Assembly: GCA_003224175.1 (NCBI GenBank)
Contig: QHYQ01000288.1
Location: 1 to 34,265, forward strand
Reading direction: 5' to 3'
From: Acidobacteriota bacterium
GTDB taxonomy: Bacteria; Acidobacteriota; Terriglobia; Acidiferrales; UBA7541
Length of the DNA stretch: 34,265 bases
Both the position numbers and the translations under genes were made by a program. Of the stretch, positions 9,299 through 16,693 are shown piece after piece (position 1 is the stretch's first letter; every line of letters starts with the position of its first letter). Below the pieces are notes generated by a model. The model ran no database searches. It was not told the DNA's origin and worked only from the letters and a program-made list of their open reading frames with translations.

Positions 9299-9418
9299 CA
9301 CAGCGCGGCTTTCTCGCCGCTTTACTGATCCCCAAGCATCGAATGCTAGGTTATGGTTTCACAGCAGCGTGACCAACCGGAGCCCACGGATGAACGCGAA
9401 GAAGTGCCGGGGAAAACC

Positions 9419-9913
9419 ATGCGCCTCTACCTGATGCGACACGGCATCGCCATCGACCGCGAGGATCCCGATTGCCCCCCGGATCCAGACCGCTATCTCA
9501 CACCCAAGGGAATTCAGCGTACGCGCGCCGCCGCGCGCGGTCTGCGAGCATTGCGAGTCAAACCCGCAGCGCTTCTCACAAGCCCCTATGTGCGCGCCGT
9601 GCAGACCGGCGAGATCGTCTGCGAAGTTTTGGGTCTCGATCCCAAGCAGCTTCGCACGACAGACACGCTCAAGCCCGAGGCGAAACCGGCTCGGCTAGCG
9701 GAAGAACTCGGGCGGCTGGGAGGGGAAGTGATCTGCTTCGGGCATGCGCCGCATATGGACGAATTCATTGCGCATGCGCTGAAGGCAACCGCGCCATTCA
9801 CGGCGCTGAAGAAATCCGGCGTGGCCTGTTTGGATATCGACGCGCTCTCGCCCTTACGCGCAACGCTCTTCTGGGTGCTGACCTCGAGGATTCTTCGCCG
9901 CTTGGGCGACTGA
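9419..9913 (+). CDS. sixA: SixA-type phosphohistidine phosphatase
   Basis: Small histidine-phosphatase-superfamily protein of 164 residues from the ATG at 9419. The start is chosen because MRLYLMRHGIAIDRED places the RHG catalytic motif at residues 7-9 as in SixA; the reading upstream to 9353 is polar and unlike the family. The second active-site His is in ICFGHAPHMDEFI. E. coli SixA dephosphorylates phosphohistidine of signalling phosphocarriers. Relatives in many bacteria sit beside CHAD and Ppx genes, as here. The last 116 bases are overlapped by the opposite-strand CHAD gene. Confidence 0.88.
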   Translation: MRLYLMRHGIAIDREDPDCPPDPDRYLTPKGIQRTRAAARGLRALRVKPAALLTSPYVRAVQTGEIVCEVLGLDPKQLRTTDTLKPEAKPARLAEELGRLGGEVICFGHAPHMDEFIAHALKATAPFTALKKSGVACLDIDALSPLRATLFWVLTSRILRRLGD

Positions 9914-10823
9914 TCGAAGCCATGCCTGCGAGTTCGGTTCGCCAGCGATCCCATAGCAATTGTGGGCTAGCGCCGGGAGTGTCGTCCGCACTGGCCCCTC
10001 GCCCGTTTTGACGCGGCGGTTCGGAGACGAGCGAAACGTATTCCTTTCGCCTCTTCCGCGCTGCGCCGTCCACGCGCCGCAGAGAACGCGATACTGAGGT
10101 CTTGGGAAGCGATTTCTTGCGGGAGAGCTTCACGAGGAGATCGTGCAGCCCATCGAGATCGTGCCCTTCTCCAAGCAGATCCTGAGCCCGCTCGAGTTCC
10201 GTGCTCCACTCCTCGCTCTTTTTCGGCAGAAAACTCTCGACCATGTACCGTAAGCGCTTTACCGCGACGCGCAGCTCGTGCCAGGTGTCCGCATTGGGCT
10301 GCTTGGTCCAGCGCTCGTCCAGATCGACGACGCGGGTCAATTGCCCGAGAACCAGTTGGGCCAGCCGACGCTCGTTCACGGGGATGAGTTCCGCCCTGGC
10401 CGGCAGCCGGCGCGACCAGCGCTTCCATTGTTTGCGCGGAAAGGACTCTAGCGAGCTGCGGGCCTCTCTGCGAGCGCGGCGTTCCTGCTTTTCGAAATGT
10501 GAGGCCAAGGCCCTCCCCGCGGGGCCCCCGGTTAAGCGCAGAGGCTTCAGCCAGGCCTCCAGTACCTGGACGTCTCGCAAATGGGAAAGTCCGCTCTGTG
10601 TCCGCTTGGACGCCTTTCGCAGCCGCCGCCAGACAGGATCAGGATCGATGGCGGAAAAACCTTCGGCCAGGGAGCGGCAGCGCCGTAGGGCGACGCGAAA
10701 ATCGTGGACCGGATCTGTCTTCAGTTTCCTCCGGGCGCGCTTATGATTACGTAGGGCACGGCGAAGGGAACGCTCCAAGGCTTGCGACGCCGCGGAAACA
10801 TGAACTTCGTCATCCTGCCTCAT
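9798..10823 (-). CDS. CHAD domain protein
   Basis: CHAD (conserved histidine alpha-helical domain) proteins bind polyphosphate through two basic four-helix bundles. In the 341-residue protein the first repeat contains HDFRVALRRCRSLAEGF starting near residue 40, followed by LRDVQVLEAWL. The second contains WHELRVAVKRLRYMVESF near residue 181. The protein is extremely Arg/Lys-rich. The ATG at 10823 (MRQDDEVHVSA) is preferred over a TTG upstream inside the kinase gene and leaves a 7-bp gap after that gene's stop. The family-like part appears to end near LLWDRWRTELAGM; the remaining 40 or so residues are Arg/Ser-rich and read antisense through sixA, so this tail may not be original. Confidence 0.85.
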   Translation of the reverse strand: MRQDDEVHVSAASQALERSLRRALRNHKRARRKLKTDPVHDFRVALRRCRSLAEGFSAIDPDPVWRRLRKASKRTQSGLSHLRDVQVLEAWLKPLRLTGGPAGRALASHFEKQERRARREARSSLESFPRKQWKRWSRRLPARAELIPVNERRLAQLVLGQLTRVVDLDERWTKQPNADTWHELRVAVKRLRYMVESFLPKKSEEWSTELERAQDLLGEGHDLDGLHDLLVKLSRKKSLPKTSVSRSLRRVDGAARKRRKEYVSLVSEPPRQNGRGASADDTPGASPQLLWDRWRTELAGMASISRPSGEESSRSAPRRALRVRARARRYPNRPRRISSAP

Positions 10824-10830
10824 AAAGCTG

Positions 10831-11610
10831 CTATGCCCGCTTGCGGCGGTCTTCCGGCGCTTCCTCAACCGTCACTTCCTCGACTGCCTCTGGCGCGCCG
10901 CTGGGTATTGTAACTGCCGCTCGCCCTACCGGAGGCGTGAGGATCCGATCGATACCGGCCTTCAACTGTTCGAAGATCACCCGAGGTTCGGGTCGCGCAT
11001 CAATCACGTCGAAACTGAACTCCTCCACCAGTTGATCGAATTGTTGCAGCAGGGCAGTCTGGTACTTTCGGAAGCTGTCGTACATGTCCTCTGTCGAGTA
11101 GAGATCCATGCCGGATTCCCAATAATCAAATCCGCGGGTGAATACCGCGCGCGGAATGAGTTCATCCACACTGATGCGCAGATAGAAAACGGCGTCCGGC
11201 TTGGGGGCGAAACGATGGATATTGCGCACCCAAACCGGATCTAGCCCCCGAACCATCGAACGCGCCATCAGCGAATAGATGTAGCGATCGGTCAGCACAA
11301 CAAAGCCCGCCCGCAGCGCCGGCACAATCTCGTTTTCCAGGCGATCCGCGAAGTCCGTTGCGTAAAACAGGCTAAGTGTGATGCGGCCGAGAGTATGGCC
11401 TTCCTTGGCTCGCTTGATGCCTTTGCCGACGAGTCCGGAGCGTGTTAGTCCCGTATCTAGAACCGCATGACCCTGTTGTTCCAGCCACTCCTTGAGCAGC
11501 CGAATTTGCGTGGAGCGCCCCACGCCGTCCGTCCCTTCCAACACGATCAGTTTGCCGACGAGGTCATCCAGTTCCAGACCAGGCAATCTGACTCCGTAGC
11601 TTTCTTTCAT
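10831..11610 (-). CDS. thymidylate kinase-like P-loop protein with Arg in the Walker A motif
   Basis: Second of two adjacent thymidylate-kinase-like genes. The fold is recognisable: LIVLEGTDGVGRSTQIRLLKEWL at about 21-43, LFYATDFADR, the DR-Y motif in TDRYIYSLMARSM, and YLRISVDELIPRA. The Walker A sequence is GTDGVGRST, with arginine where the phosphate-binding lysine normally stands. The C-terminal 30 residues are an acidic/basic tail outside the fold. The start overlaps the stop of the upstream paralogue by four bases, so the two are made together and may form a heterodimer. Catalytic competence as a dTMP kinase is doubtful. The neighbourhood (CHAD, Ppx, SixA) hints at phosphate/polyphosphate biology, but that is inference. 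Confidence 0.78.
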   Translation of the reverse strand: MKESYGVRLPGLELDDLVGKLIVLEGTDGVGRSTQIRLLKEWLEQQGHAVLDTGLTRSGLVGKGIKRAKEGHTLGRITLSLFYATDFADRLENEIVPALRAGFVVLTDRYIYSLMARSMVRGLDPVWVRNIHRFAPKPDAVFYLRISVDELIPRAVFTRGFDYWESGMDLYSTEDMYDSFRKYQTALLQQFDQLVEEFSFDVIDARPEPRVIFEQLKAGIDRILTPPVGRAAVTIPSGAPEAVEEVTVEEAPEDRRKRA

Positions 11611-12290
11611 GGGGCCACCCGAAGTTGCTTCGCCTGGGTCAATTTGGCCAAAACCATCAGGCGCATCTCCTGCTGTTGGGTTTCGATGGGCAGAGTGGCG
11701 TCAATCAACGTAAGCCCGAATTCCGGGATCATCTTGTCGTATTCCTCCAGAATGCGGCTCTGAAACAGACGGAAGCTCTCGTCCGGATCATCGCTCAACC
11801 CCAGGTCCATGCCGGCCTCGTAGTACTTGAATCCGGCGCGAGCATCACTGATGCGCTTCATGGCCATCTCGAGCGGCACGCGGAAGTAAAAGGCGACCGT
11901 TGGTTTCACTGCGAAGGCATAGAGTTCTCGGATCCACTCCGGATCCATGCCACGGCTCGCGTCGCGGGCAAAGGCTGTGTAGATATATCGATCGCAGAGC
12001 ACCACGGCGCCGGCTTTGAGCAAGGGGATGATATTACGTTCCGTGCGGTCGGCAAAATCGGTGGCGTGGATAAGGCTGAAGGTGGCGGGTGTCAGGAGTT
12101 GCTTCTTTTTGCCTCGCTTGGTGGTGTCTTTGACCAGCGGCGAAGAGTTCCACTCGCTAAACACAACACCATAGCCTTCGGCCTTAAGCCATTGATGCAG
12201 GAGCATCAATTGAGTCGACTTGCCCGAGCCATCGATGCCTTCGACAACAAAAAGCCGCCCGGGGATGCGATGATCACCGTATCGTTTCAT
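11607..12290 (-). CDS. tmk: thymidylate kinase-like protein with intact P-loop
   Basis: dTMP kinase family, normally transferring phosphate from ATP to dTMP. From the ATG at 12290 (MKRYGDHRIPGRLFVVEG) the protein has 227 residues. An upstream TTG/ATG extension to 12329 adds a hydrophobic lead that is not typical. The canonical Walker A GIDGSGKST is at residues 18-26, followed by ATDFADRTERNIIP, CDRYIYTAFARDASRG and FYFRVPLEMAMKRI. It shares the layout of the following gene but keeps the lysine. Whether this is the housekeeping Tmk or a specialised paralogue cannot be settled; the SEWNSSPLVK segment replaces the usual T-R-E-P-G-G of classical Tmk, which argues for a specialised role. Confidence 0.78.
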   Translation of the reverse strand: MKRYGDHRIPGRLFVVEGIDGSGKSTQLMLLHQWLKAEGYGVVFSEWNSSPLVKDTTKRGKKKQLLTPATFSLIHATDFADRTERNIIPLLKAGAVVLCDRYIYTAFARDASRGMDPEWIRELYAFAVKPTVAFYFRVPLEMAMKRISDARAGFKYYEAGMDLGLSDDPDESFRLFQSRILEEYDKMIPEFGLTLIDATLPIETQQQEMRLMVLAKLTQAKQLRVAP

Positions 12291-12357
12291 GCGGAAGAAA
12301 CCTACGAGGACGGGATAGACGAGCGTCAAACCCGTGCCGCAACGGCCCTACGGGGCA

Positions 12358-12385
12358 ATTGTAACAGGATCATTATTTCAGGAAA
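12358..12385 (-). promoter_or_regulatory. candidate promoter of the tmk-tmk-CHAD operon
   Basis: On the minus strand TTTCCT at 12385-12380 and TGTTACAAT, an extended -10 with hexamer TACAAT at 12363-12358, are separated by 16 bp. They lie about 70 bp ahead of the first kinase ATG. The -35 is weak, but the TGn extension could compensate. This is the only reasonable sigma-70-like pair in the stretch between hisA and the kinase. Confidence 0.35.
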
Positions 12386-12455
12386 GTAAAAAGTCCACGA
12401 GTCTACGTAACCCCTTTCGCTGCAACATATAGGTGGGGAAAGTGTGCTCTTGCAA

Positions 12456-13133
12456 TTATCGTAACCGGTTTAAATAGAGCGCCATTCCGACTGCAGCATT
12501 CATTCTTAGCCGCTCCAATTGGCGGACTTCGCGCGTGCTCCGAATGCCTCCGGCCGCGGTGATCGGCAACCGTGTAGCCTTTCGCAGCTGGCGGAACCAG
12601 GGCAGGTTTGTCCCGCGCATTGTGCCTTCAGCGTCTACATAGGTACACAGAAACTCGGAGGCATAAGACTCTAACTCACGGAAGACTTTATCCGGAGTGA
12701 GACTCAGCTTTTCCTGCCATCCCCGCACTAGAATCCGCCCCCCCTGCGTATCCACCGCGACGATGATTCGCTTCTTGCCAACCCGTGCAACGAGGCGGGA
12801 AAGAAAGGCCCGGTCTAGCGCGCCATCCCGAAATGCAGCGCTACCGATAATCACCTTCTCCGCGCCCGCGTCGAGAATGCGTTTCGCGCGTGCCACCGTA
12901 CGGATTCCGCCGCCTACTCGCACCCGCATGGTAGCTCTGCGGCAGAGCTGGCCGACCAGCCGCGCATTGCTCCCCCGGCCCATGGCGGCGTCCAAGTCAA
13001 TGACGTGAAGCAGGGGATAGCCTCGAAAGCGCTCCAGGAGGCCAAAAACATCCTCAACGGCCAGACGCAGTTTGCGTCCTCGGACCAGTTGTACGGCGCG
13101 GCCGTCCTGAAGATCGATGCAGGGAATGATCAC
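12456..13133 (-). CDS. hisA: phosphoribosylformimino-5-aminoimidazole carboxamide ribotide isomerase
   Basis: Amadori-type isomerase of histidine synthesis, a (beta/alpha)8 barrel homologous to HisF. VIIPCIDLQDGRAVQLVRG holds the first catalytic Asp, VAVDTQGGRILVRGW the second, and VRVGGGIRTV and AAGGIRSTREV the phosphate loops. I place the start at the GTG encoding the V of VIIPCIDL, where HisA proteins begin. The frame stays open to an ATG at 13223, overlapping hisF by 46 bases with no family-like sequence; neither start has a clear ribosome binding site. The segment normally reading R-D-G-T is DAEGT here, a mild departure. Last gene of the his operon, with a 44-bp gap after hisF. Confidence 0.88.
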   Translation of the reverse strand: MIIPCIDLQDGRAVQLVRGRKLRLAVEDVFGLLERFRGYPLLHVIDLDAAMGRGSNARLVGQLCRRATMRVRVGGGIRTVARAKRILDAGAEKVIIGSAAFRDGALDRAFLSRLVARVGKKRIIVAVDTQGGRILVRGWQEKLSLTPDKVFRELESYASEFLCTYVDAEGTMRGTNLPWFRQLRKATRLPITAAGGIRSTREVRQLERLRMNAAVGMALYLNRLR

Positions 13134-13177
13134 GTGTAAGTCGCCGTGGATACCCGCGTTAGGCTTAGGAGCGCCCT

Positions 13178-13942
13178 CTAGCCGCTCAGCCGCACCGGCA
13201 CCCCTTCGGAATAGAGAAAGCATTTCAGTTCGCGAAGCCCTTGCACCGCGTCATGAAAGATGGAGGCAGCCAAGGCGGCGTCCGCATGGCCCTTTTCGAA
13301 GACCTCCAGGAAATCCGACGGGCTGTCTGCGCCGCCGGAGGCAATCAGGGGCACGGTTACCCGCGCCGCGATTGTCGCCGTCAGCGGCACATCGAAACCG
13401 CTGCGGGTGCCGTCACGATCCATGGAGGTCAGCAAAATCTCGCCGGCGCCGCGTTCTGTGCCCTCTATGGCCCAATCCACCGCATCCCGGCCGGATGACT
13501 CGCGCCCCCCTCGTACGAACGCTTCCCACCTGCCGCCAACCCTCTTGGCATCAATCGCCAACACGACGGCTTGTGAGCCGAACTCGGCGGCCAGTTCGGT
13601 GAGAAGCTCAGGACGCACGAGTGCGGCTGTGTTGACGGTGAGTTTGTCCGCCCCGGATCGGAGAATGGCTCGACCTTCAGCTACGGTGGCCACACCGCCG
13701 CCCGCGGTCAGAGGAATGGCCAGTTCGACGGCCACGCGGCGGATCGTTTCTAGAAAAGTCGGCCGGTGGTCGCGCGAGGCGGCGATATCCAAGACCACGA
13801 GTTCGTCGGCGCCTTCCCGGTTATAGCGCGCGGCCAGGGCAGCGGGATCGCCGGCGTCGCGCAGGTTGAAGAATTGAACGCCCTTGACTACGCGTTCTCC
13901 GTCGGTATCGAGGCAGGGAATAATGCGGCGGGCCAATGTCAT
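13178..13942 (-). CDS. hisF: imidazole glycerol phosphate synthase, cyclase subunit
   Basis: HisF uses ammonia delivered by HisH to form imidazole glycerol phosphate and AICAR. With the ATG at 13942 ([21 protein letters not shown]) it has 254 residues, the family length. PCLD carries the first catalytic Asp and [11 protein letters not shown] the second. [20 protein letters not shown] and [13 protein letters not shown] are the phosphate and active-site loops. The frame is open upstream to 14083, but that extension reads antisense-like Arg-rich sequence inside hisH and is rejected. The ATG overlaps the hisH stop by four bases, as expected for two subunits of one complex. Confidence 0.96.
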   Translation of the reverse strand: MTLARRIIPCLDTDGERVVKGVQFFNLRDAGDPAALAARYNREGADELVVLDIAASRDHRPTFLETIRRVAVELAIPLTAGGGVATVAEGRAILRSGADKLTVNTAALVRPELLTELAAEFGSQAVVLAIDAKRVGGRWEAFVRGGRESSGRDAVDWAIEGTERGAGEILLTSMDRDGTRSGFDVPLTATIAARVTVPLIASGGADSPSDFLEVFEKGHADAALAASIFHDAVQGLRELKCFLYSEGVPVRLSG

Positions 13943-14559
13943 ACGCGATTCTCTGCGCCGGCATGGGCGACGAAGTTTGCCAGCACTCGCGCCCCCGCAT
14001 CGCCCGATTTTTCGGGATGAAATTGCACGGCAAAGAGATTTTGGCGCTCCAGCGCCGCTACAAACGGCACTCCGTGCTCGCATAAGGCAATCGCTGATTC
14101 GCCCGCATCCAGCGCGGCATAGGAGTGGGCGAAATAGAAGTATGCGTTCACGGGGATGCCTTCGAGCAGAGCGGAAGGGCGTACTTGACGGAGCTGGTTC
14201 CAGCCCATGTGCGGCAATTTCGCCGTAACCGGCAGAGCACTCACCGTGCCCGGCAGGATATCAAGCCCCTGGTCTTGCGGCGCTTCGGCGCTGGACGCGA
14301 AGAGCGCCTGCAATCCCAGGCAAATGCCCAGAAGGGGAACGCCGCCGCAAATGGCTTGCCGGATGGGCGCGAGCAAACCGCGTGCGCCGAGCGTACGCAT
14401 CAACTGGCCAAAATGGCCCACGCCGGGAAGGATGAGCACGCGAGCGGCAGCAATCGAATCAGGCGTTGCGGCGCGCTCCGTTTGGACGCCCTGGAGCGCC
14501 AAAGCGCGCTCCACCGAGGGCAGATTGCCCGCGTCATATTCGACCAGCGAGATTTTCAT
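13939..14559 (-). CDS. hisH: imidazole glycerol phosphate synthase, glutamine amidotransferase subunit
   Basis: Class I glutamine amidotransferase that feeds ammonia to HisF. The 206-residue protein starts [18 protein letters not shown]. The nucleophilic Cys is residue 80 in [12 protein letters not shown], and the His-Glu pair is H181/E183 in [19 protein letters not shown] is the oxyanion-side motif. The start overlaps the hisB stop by four bases and the stop overlaps the hisF start. Confidence 0.96.
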   Translation of the reverse strand: MKISLVEYDAGNLPSVERALALQGVQTERAATPDSIAAARVLILPGVGHFGQLMRTLGARGLLAPIRQAICGGVPLLGICLGLQALFASSAEAPQDQGLDILPGTVSALPVTAKLPHMGWNQLRQVRPSALLEGIPVNAYFYFAHSYAALDAGESAIALCEHGVPFVAALERQNLFAVQFHPEKSGDAGARVLANFVAHAGAENRV

Positions 14560-15143
14560 AAGAGGCCTTTGGTGCTAGGAAGCACCCGTTTGAGCTGCGG
14601 ATCGCGCGTCGTGGCAAATCGCAGAGCACGGGCGAAGGCCTTGAAGAGTGCCTCCACCTGGTGGTGCGTCGAGCGGCCGTACATGAGCCGCAAGTGCACG
14701 TTTGCCGCTGCGGCCTGCGCGAAACCGCGAAAAAAATCCTCGACCAGCTCGGTTTGCAAATCGCCGACACGCTGGGCGGCAAAGCGCCAGTCGCAGACGC
14801 AATGCGCGCGCCCGCTGAAATCGATCGCCGCTGCGGCCAGTGTTTCGTCCATGGGCATCAGGAAATAGCCGGCCCTGAGGATGCCGCGTTTCGAACCCAA
14901 GGCCTTGGCGGTAGCTTCGCCGAATGTGATGCCAACGTCCTCAACGGTATGGTGCTGGTCCACGTCGAGGTCCCCTTTGGCGGCGATTTTCAAATCCATG
15001 GCTCCGTGCCGCGCAACGAGGTCCAGCATGTGATCGAGAAACCGAATGCCCGTAGAGACATCCGCGCGGCCCTGTCCATCCAGATTCATGCGAATCAGGA
15101 TGTTCGTCTCTTTGGTGACACGGTGAACGCTGGCGCGCCTCAT
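14556..15143 (-). CDS. hisB: imidazoleglycerol-phosphate dehydratase
   Basis: Monofunctional HisB that dehydrates imidazole glycerol phosphate to imidazole acetol phosphate with two manganese ions. It has 195 residues from the ATG at 15143. The metal-binding His/Glu clusters are FLDHMLDLVARHG, DQHHTVEDVGITFGEA and STHHQVEALFKAFA. There is no N-terminal HAD phosphatase domain as in E. coli HisB, so histidinol-phosphatase must be supplied by another protein, possibly the gene immediately upstream. The start overlaps the HAD gene stop (ATGA). Confidence 0.95.
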   Translation of the reverse strand: MRRASVHRVTKETNILIRMNLDGQGRADVSTGIRFLDHMLDLVARHGAMDLKIAAKGDLDVDQHHTVEDVGITFGEATAKALGSKRGILRAGYFLMPMDETLAAAAIDFSGRAHCVCDWRFAAQRVGDLQTELVEDFFRGFAQAAAANVHLRLMYGRSTHHQVEALFKAFARALRFATTRDPQLKRVLPSTKGLL

Positions 15144-15826
15144 TTCCAATACTTCTCCAGCTCGTCTGCGCTGTGCAGAATGATGCGCGCACCGTGCCGC
15201 CGCAATTGCGCCGCACGGACCCGACGCGCCTCACTTCCGCGGCGCAGCACGCCCAAGAAGGGAACGCCTGCCCGTTTCGACGCCAAGGCGTCGTCCAGGT
15301 TATCGCCAAGATACAGCGCCTCACACGGATCCGCGCCATCGAGCAGGCGCAACAGACCCTCCGGATGCGGCTTCAGGTGCTCCACGTCATCCATGGTGAC
15401 GACGCGCCGAAAGAGCTTGGTGAAGCCAAACTCCTCGAGCGTGTGGCGCAGCTCGCGCCGTGTCCGACCGGTGAAGAGCGCGAGTTCGGCGCGTTTCGCC
15501 CAGCCTTCCAGGCGGCGGGTCGGCACGAGCCATCGTTCGCGCCAGACGTTCCCACGCGTTCCGTTGGTTCCCCAATAAAGTTTCTGAAAGATGCGCCTTA
15601 CTTGCGCATACTCGACTTTCTCACCAAGAGAATTAATCCAATCGGTCGAGAGCCGCCAATCGTCGTTGTAGCCGGAGCGGCGTTTCCATTGCTGAATATG
15701 TGCATAGGTGAAACGGCGGCCGGTGAAATGCTTCACGGTGTCAAGAATGGAGCGGTGAAATGAGCCGTGGACGTCGACGAGAACTCCGTCCACATCGAAA
15801 ATGATCAGTTTGGGCGCCAGCTTCAC
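15140..15826 (-). CDS. HAD-superfamily phosphatase, candidate histidinol-phosphatase
   Basis: HAD subfamily IA hydrolase of 228 residues. The four HAD motifs are present: IIFDVDGVLVDVHGS near residue 8 with nucleophile and acid/base Asp, LFTGRTRRELRHTL with the motif II Thr, LKPHPEGLL with the motif III Lys, and YLGDNLDDALASKRAG with the motif IV acids. The cap is unusually Trp/Tyr-rich (QQWKRRSGYNDDWRLSTDWINSLG). It lies between hisC and hisB, overlapping both by four bases, in an operon that otherwise lacks histidinol-phosphatase. That makes this its likely role, though sequence alone does not prove the substrate. The GTG at 15826 overlaps the hisC stop and follows an AGGAGG; an adjacent GTG at 15829 is the alternative. 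Confidence 0.82.
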   Translation of the reverse strand: MKLAPKLIIFDVDGVLVDVHGSFHRSILDTVKHFTGRRFTYAHIQQWKRRSGYNDDWRLSTDWINSLGEKVEYAQVRRIFQKLYWGTNGTRGNVWRERWLVPTRRLEGWAKRAELALFTGRTRRELRHTLEEFGFTKLFRRVVTMDDVEHLKPHPEGLLRLLDGADPCEALYLGDNLDDALASKRAGVPFLGVLRRGSEARRVRAAQLRRHGARIILHSADELEKYWK

Positions 15827-16693
15827 CACTCCTCCTTGATGGCTTGGAGCAGGCGCCTCGTTTGCGGGACCGTACCCGCTGTAATGCGCATGAATCCGTC
15901 GCGGCCGAACTCCGAGGCGCGGTCGCGCACCAGGATTCCGCGGCGTGCCAGCCGCTTTACCAGACGCGTGCCACCGGGGCCGAAGTCGGCAAGCGCGAAA
16001 TTGGCTGCGCTGGGGAAGACGCGCGCTCCCAATTGCTCGAGCCCGCTTACAAGCTGAGAACGACTTTCCAGAACTTCCCGCGCGTAGGCCCGCAGGAATC
16101 GCTCATCGCTCACGGCTGCTTCCGCGGCGGTGAGCGCGAGAGAATTTACAGGATACGGCGTAAACGCCCGCAGCATCGCCGAAATGACGTCGGCGCGCGC
16201 GAAGAGCGCGCCAATGCGCAGCGCCGCCAAACCAGCGGCCAGGGAAGCGCATTTCTTCATCGTAGCGAACAGAAATGATGCGCGCACCCGCCACTTGCGA
16301 AAAAAAGCGATACATCGAAAAGGTTGGTTCCGGAATGAGTACGGCATCGCCCGGCTCGATGAAGACCTCCATGAACAGGCGCAGCGCGTCATCCACGCCA
16401 TTGGTAAGCAGCATTTCCGAAGGCCGCACGCCAAAATACGCCGCCAGGCGGCGAAGCGAGTTCTCATACTCGGGATACATGGCCAGTTGCTCGGGCGTGA
16501 TTTTCCGCAGCGCGCGCATCACGGCGGGCGAACAGCCGATGGTGTTCTCGTTGAAATCGAGCCGCAGCTTGCCCTCGCGCCCTTCTTCAGGCGCTTCGTA
16601 ATTGCGAATGCGCTTAACCGACGGACGGAAACGTATTTCCAGAGGCGTCGGCCGGCTCGCGGACCGTGTCCTCCGGGGCGCAGATGGGCTCAC
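15823..16693 (-). pseudogene. hisC: histidinol-phosphate aminotransferase, broken by an internal deletion and frame change
   Basis: HisC transfers an amino group to imidazole acetol phosphate using PLP. The N-terminal part starts at a GTG overlapping the hisD stop: LRLDFNENTIGCSPAVMRAL, YPEYENSLRRLAAYFG, LLTNGVDDALRLFMEVF and ISVRYDEEMRFP. The C-terminal part is in a different frame: LAALRIGALFA, FTPYPVNSLALTAAEAAV, FPSAANFALADF and LVRDRASEFGRDGFMRITAGT. The two meet near base 16240. Family knowledge says about 90 residues should lie between them, including the N-P-N-N-P-T-G motif, D-E-A-Y and the PLP lysine of the S-K-x-x-x-LAGLRIG motif. All are absent. Either a real deletion with a frameshift or a missing piece of assembly; flanks are otherwise well conserved. 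Confidence 0.82.

Noticed and set aside
7706-9301. A 531-codon open frame antisense to the whole ppx gene
   Set aside because: Typical shadow in GC-rich DNA: no motifs, no ribosome binding site, and the plus strand encodes a clear Ppx-HD protein.
13943-14083. Upstream extension of hisF
   Set aside because: Arg-rich antisense-like sequence inside hisH; the ATG at 13942 overlaps the hisH stop and matches the family start.
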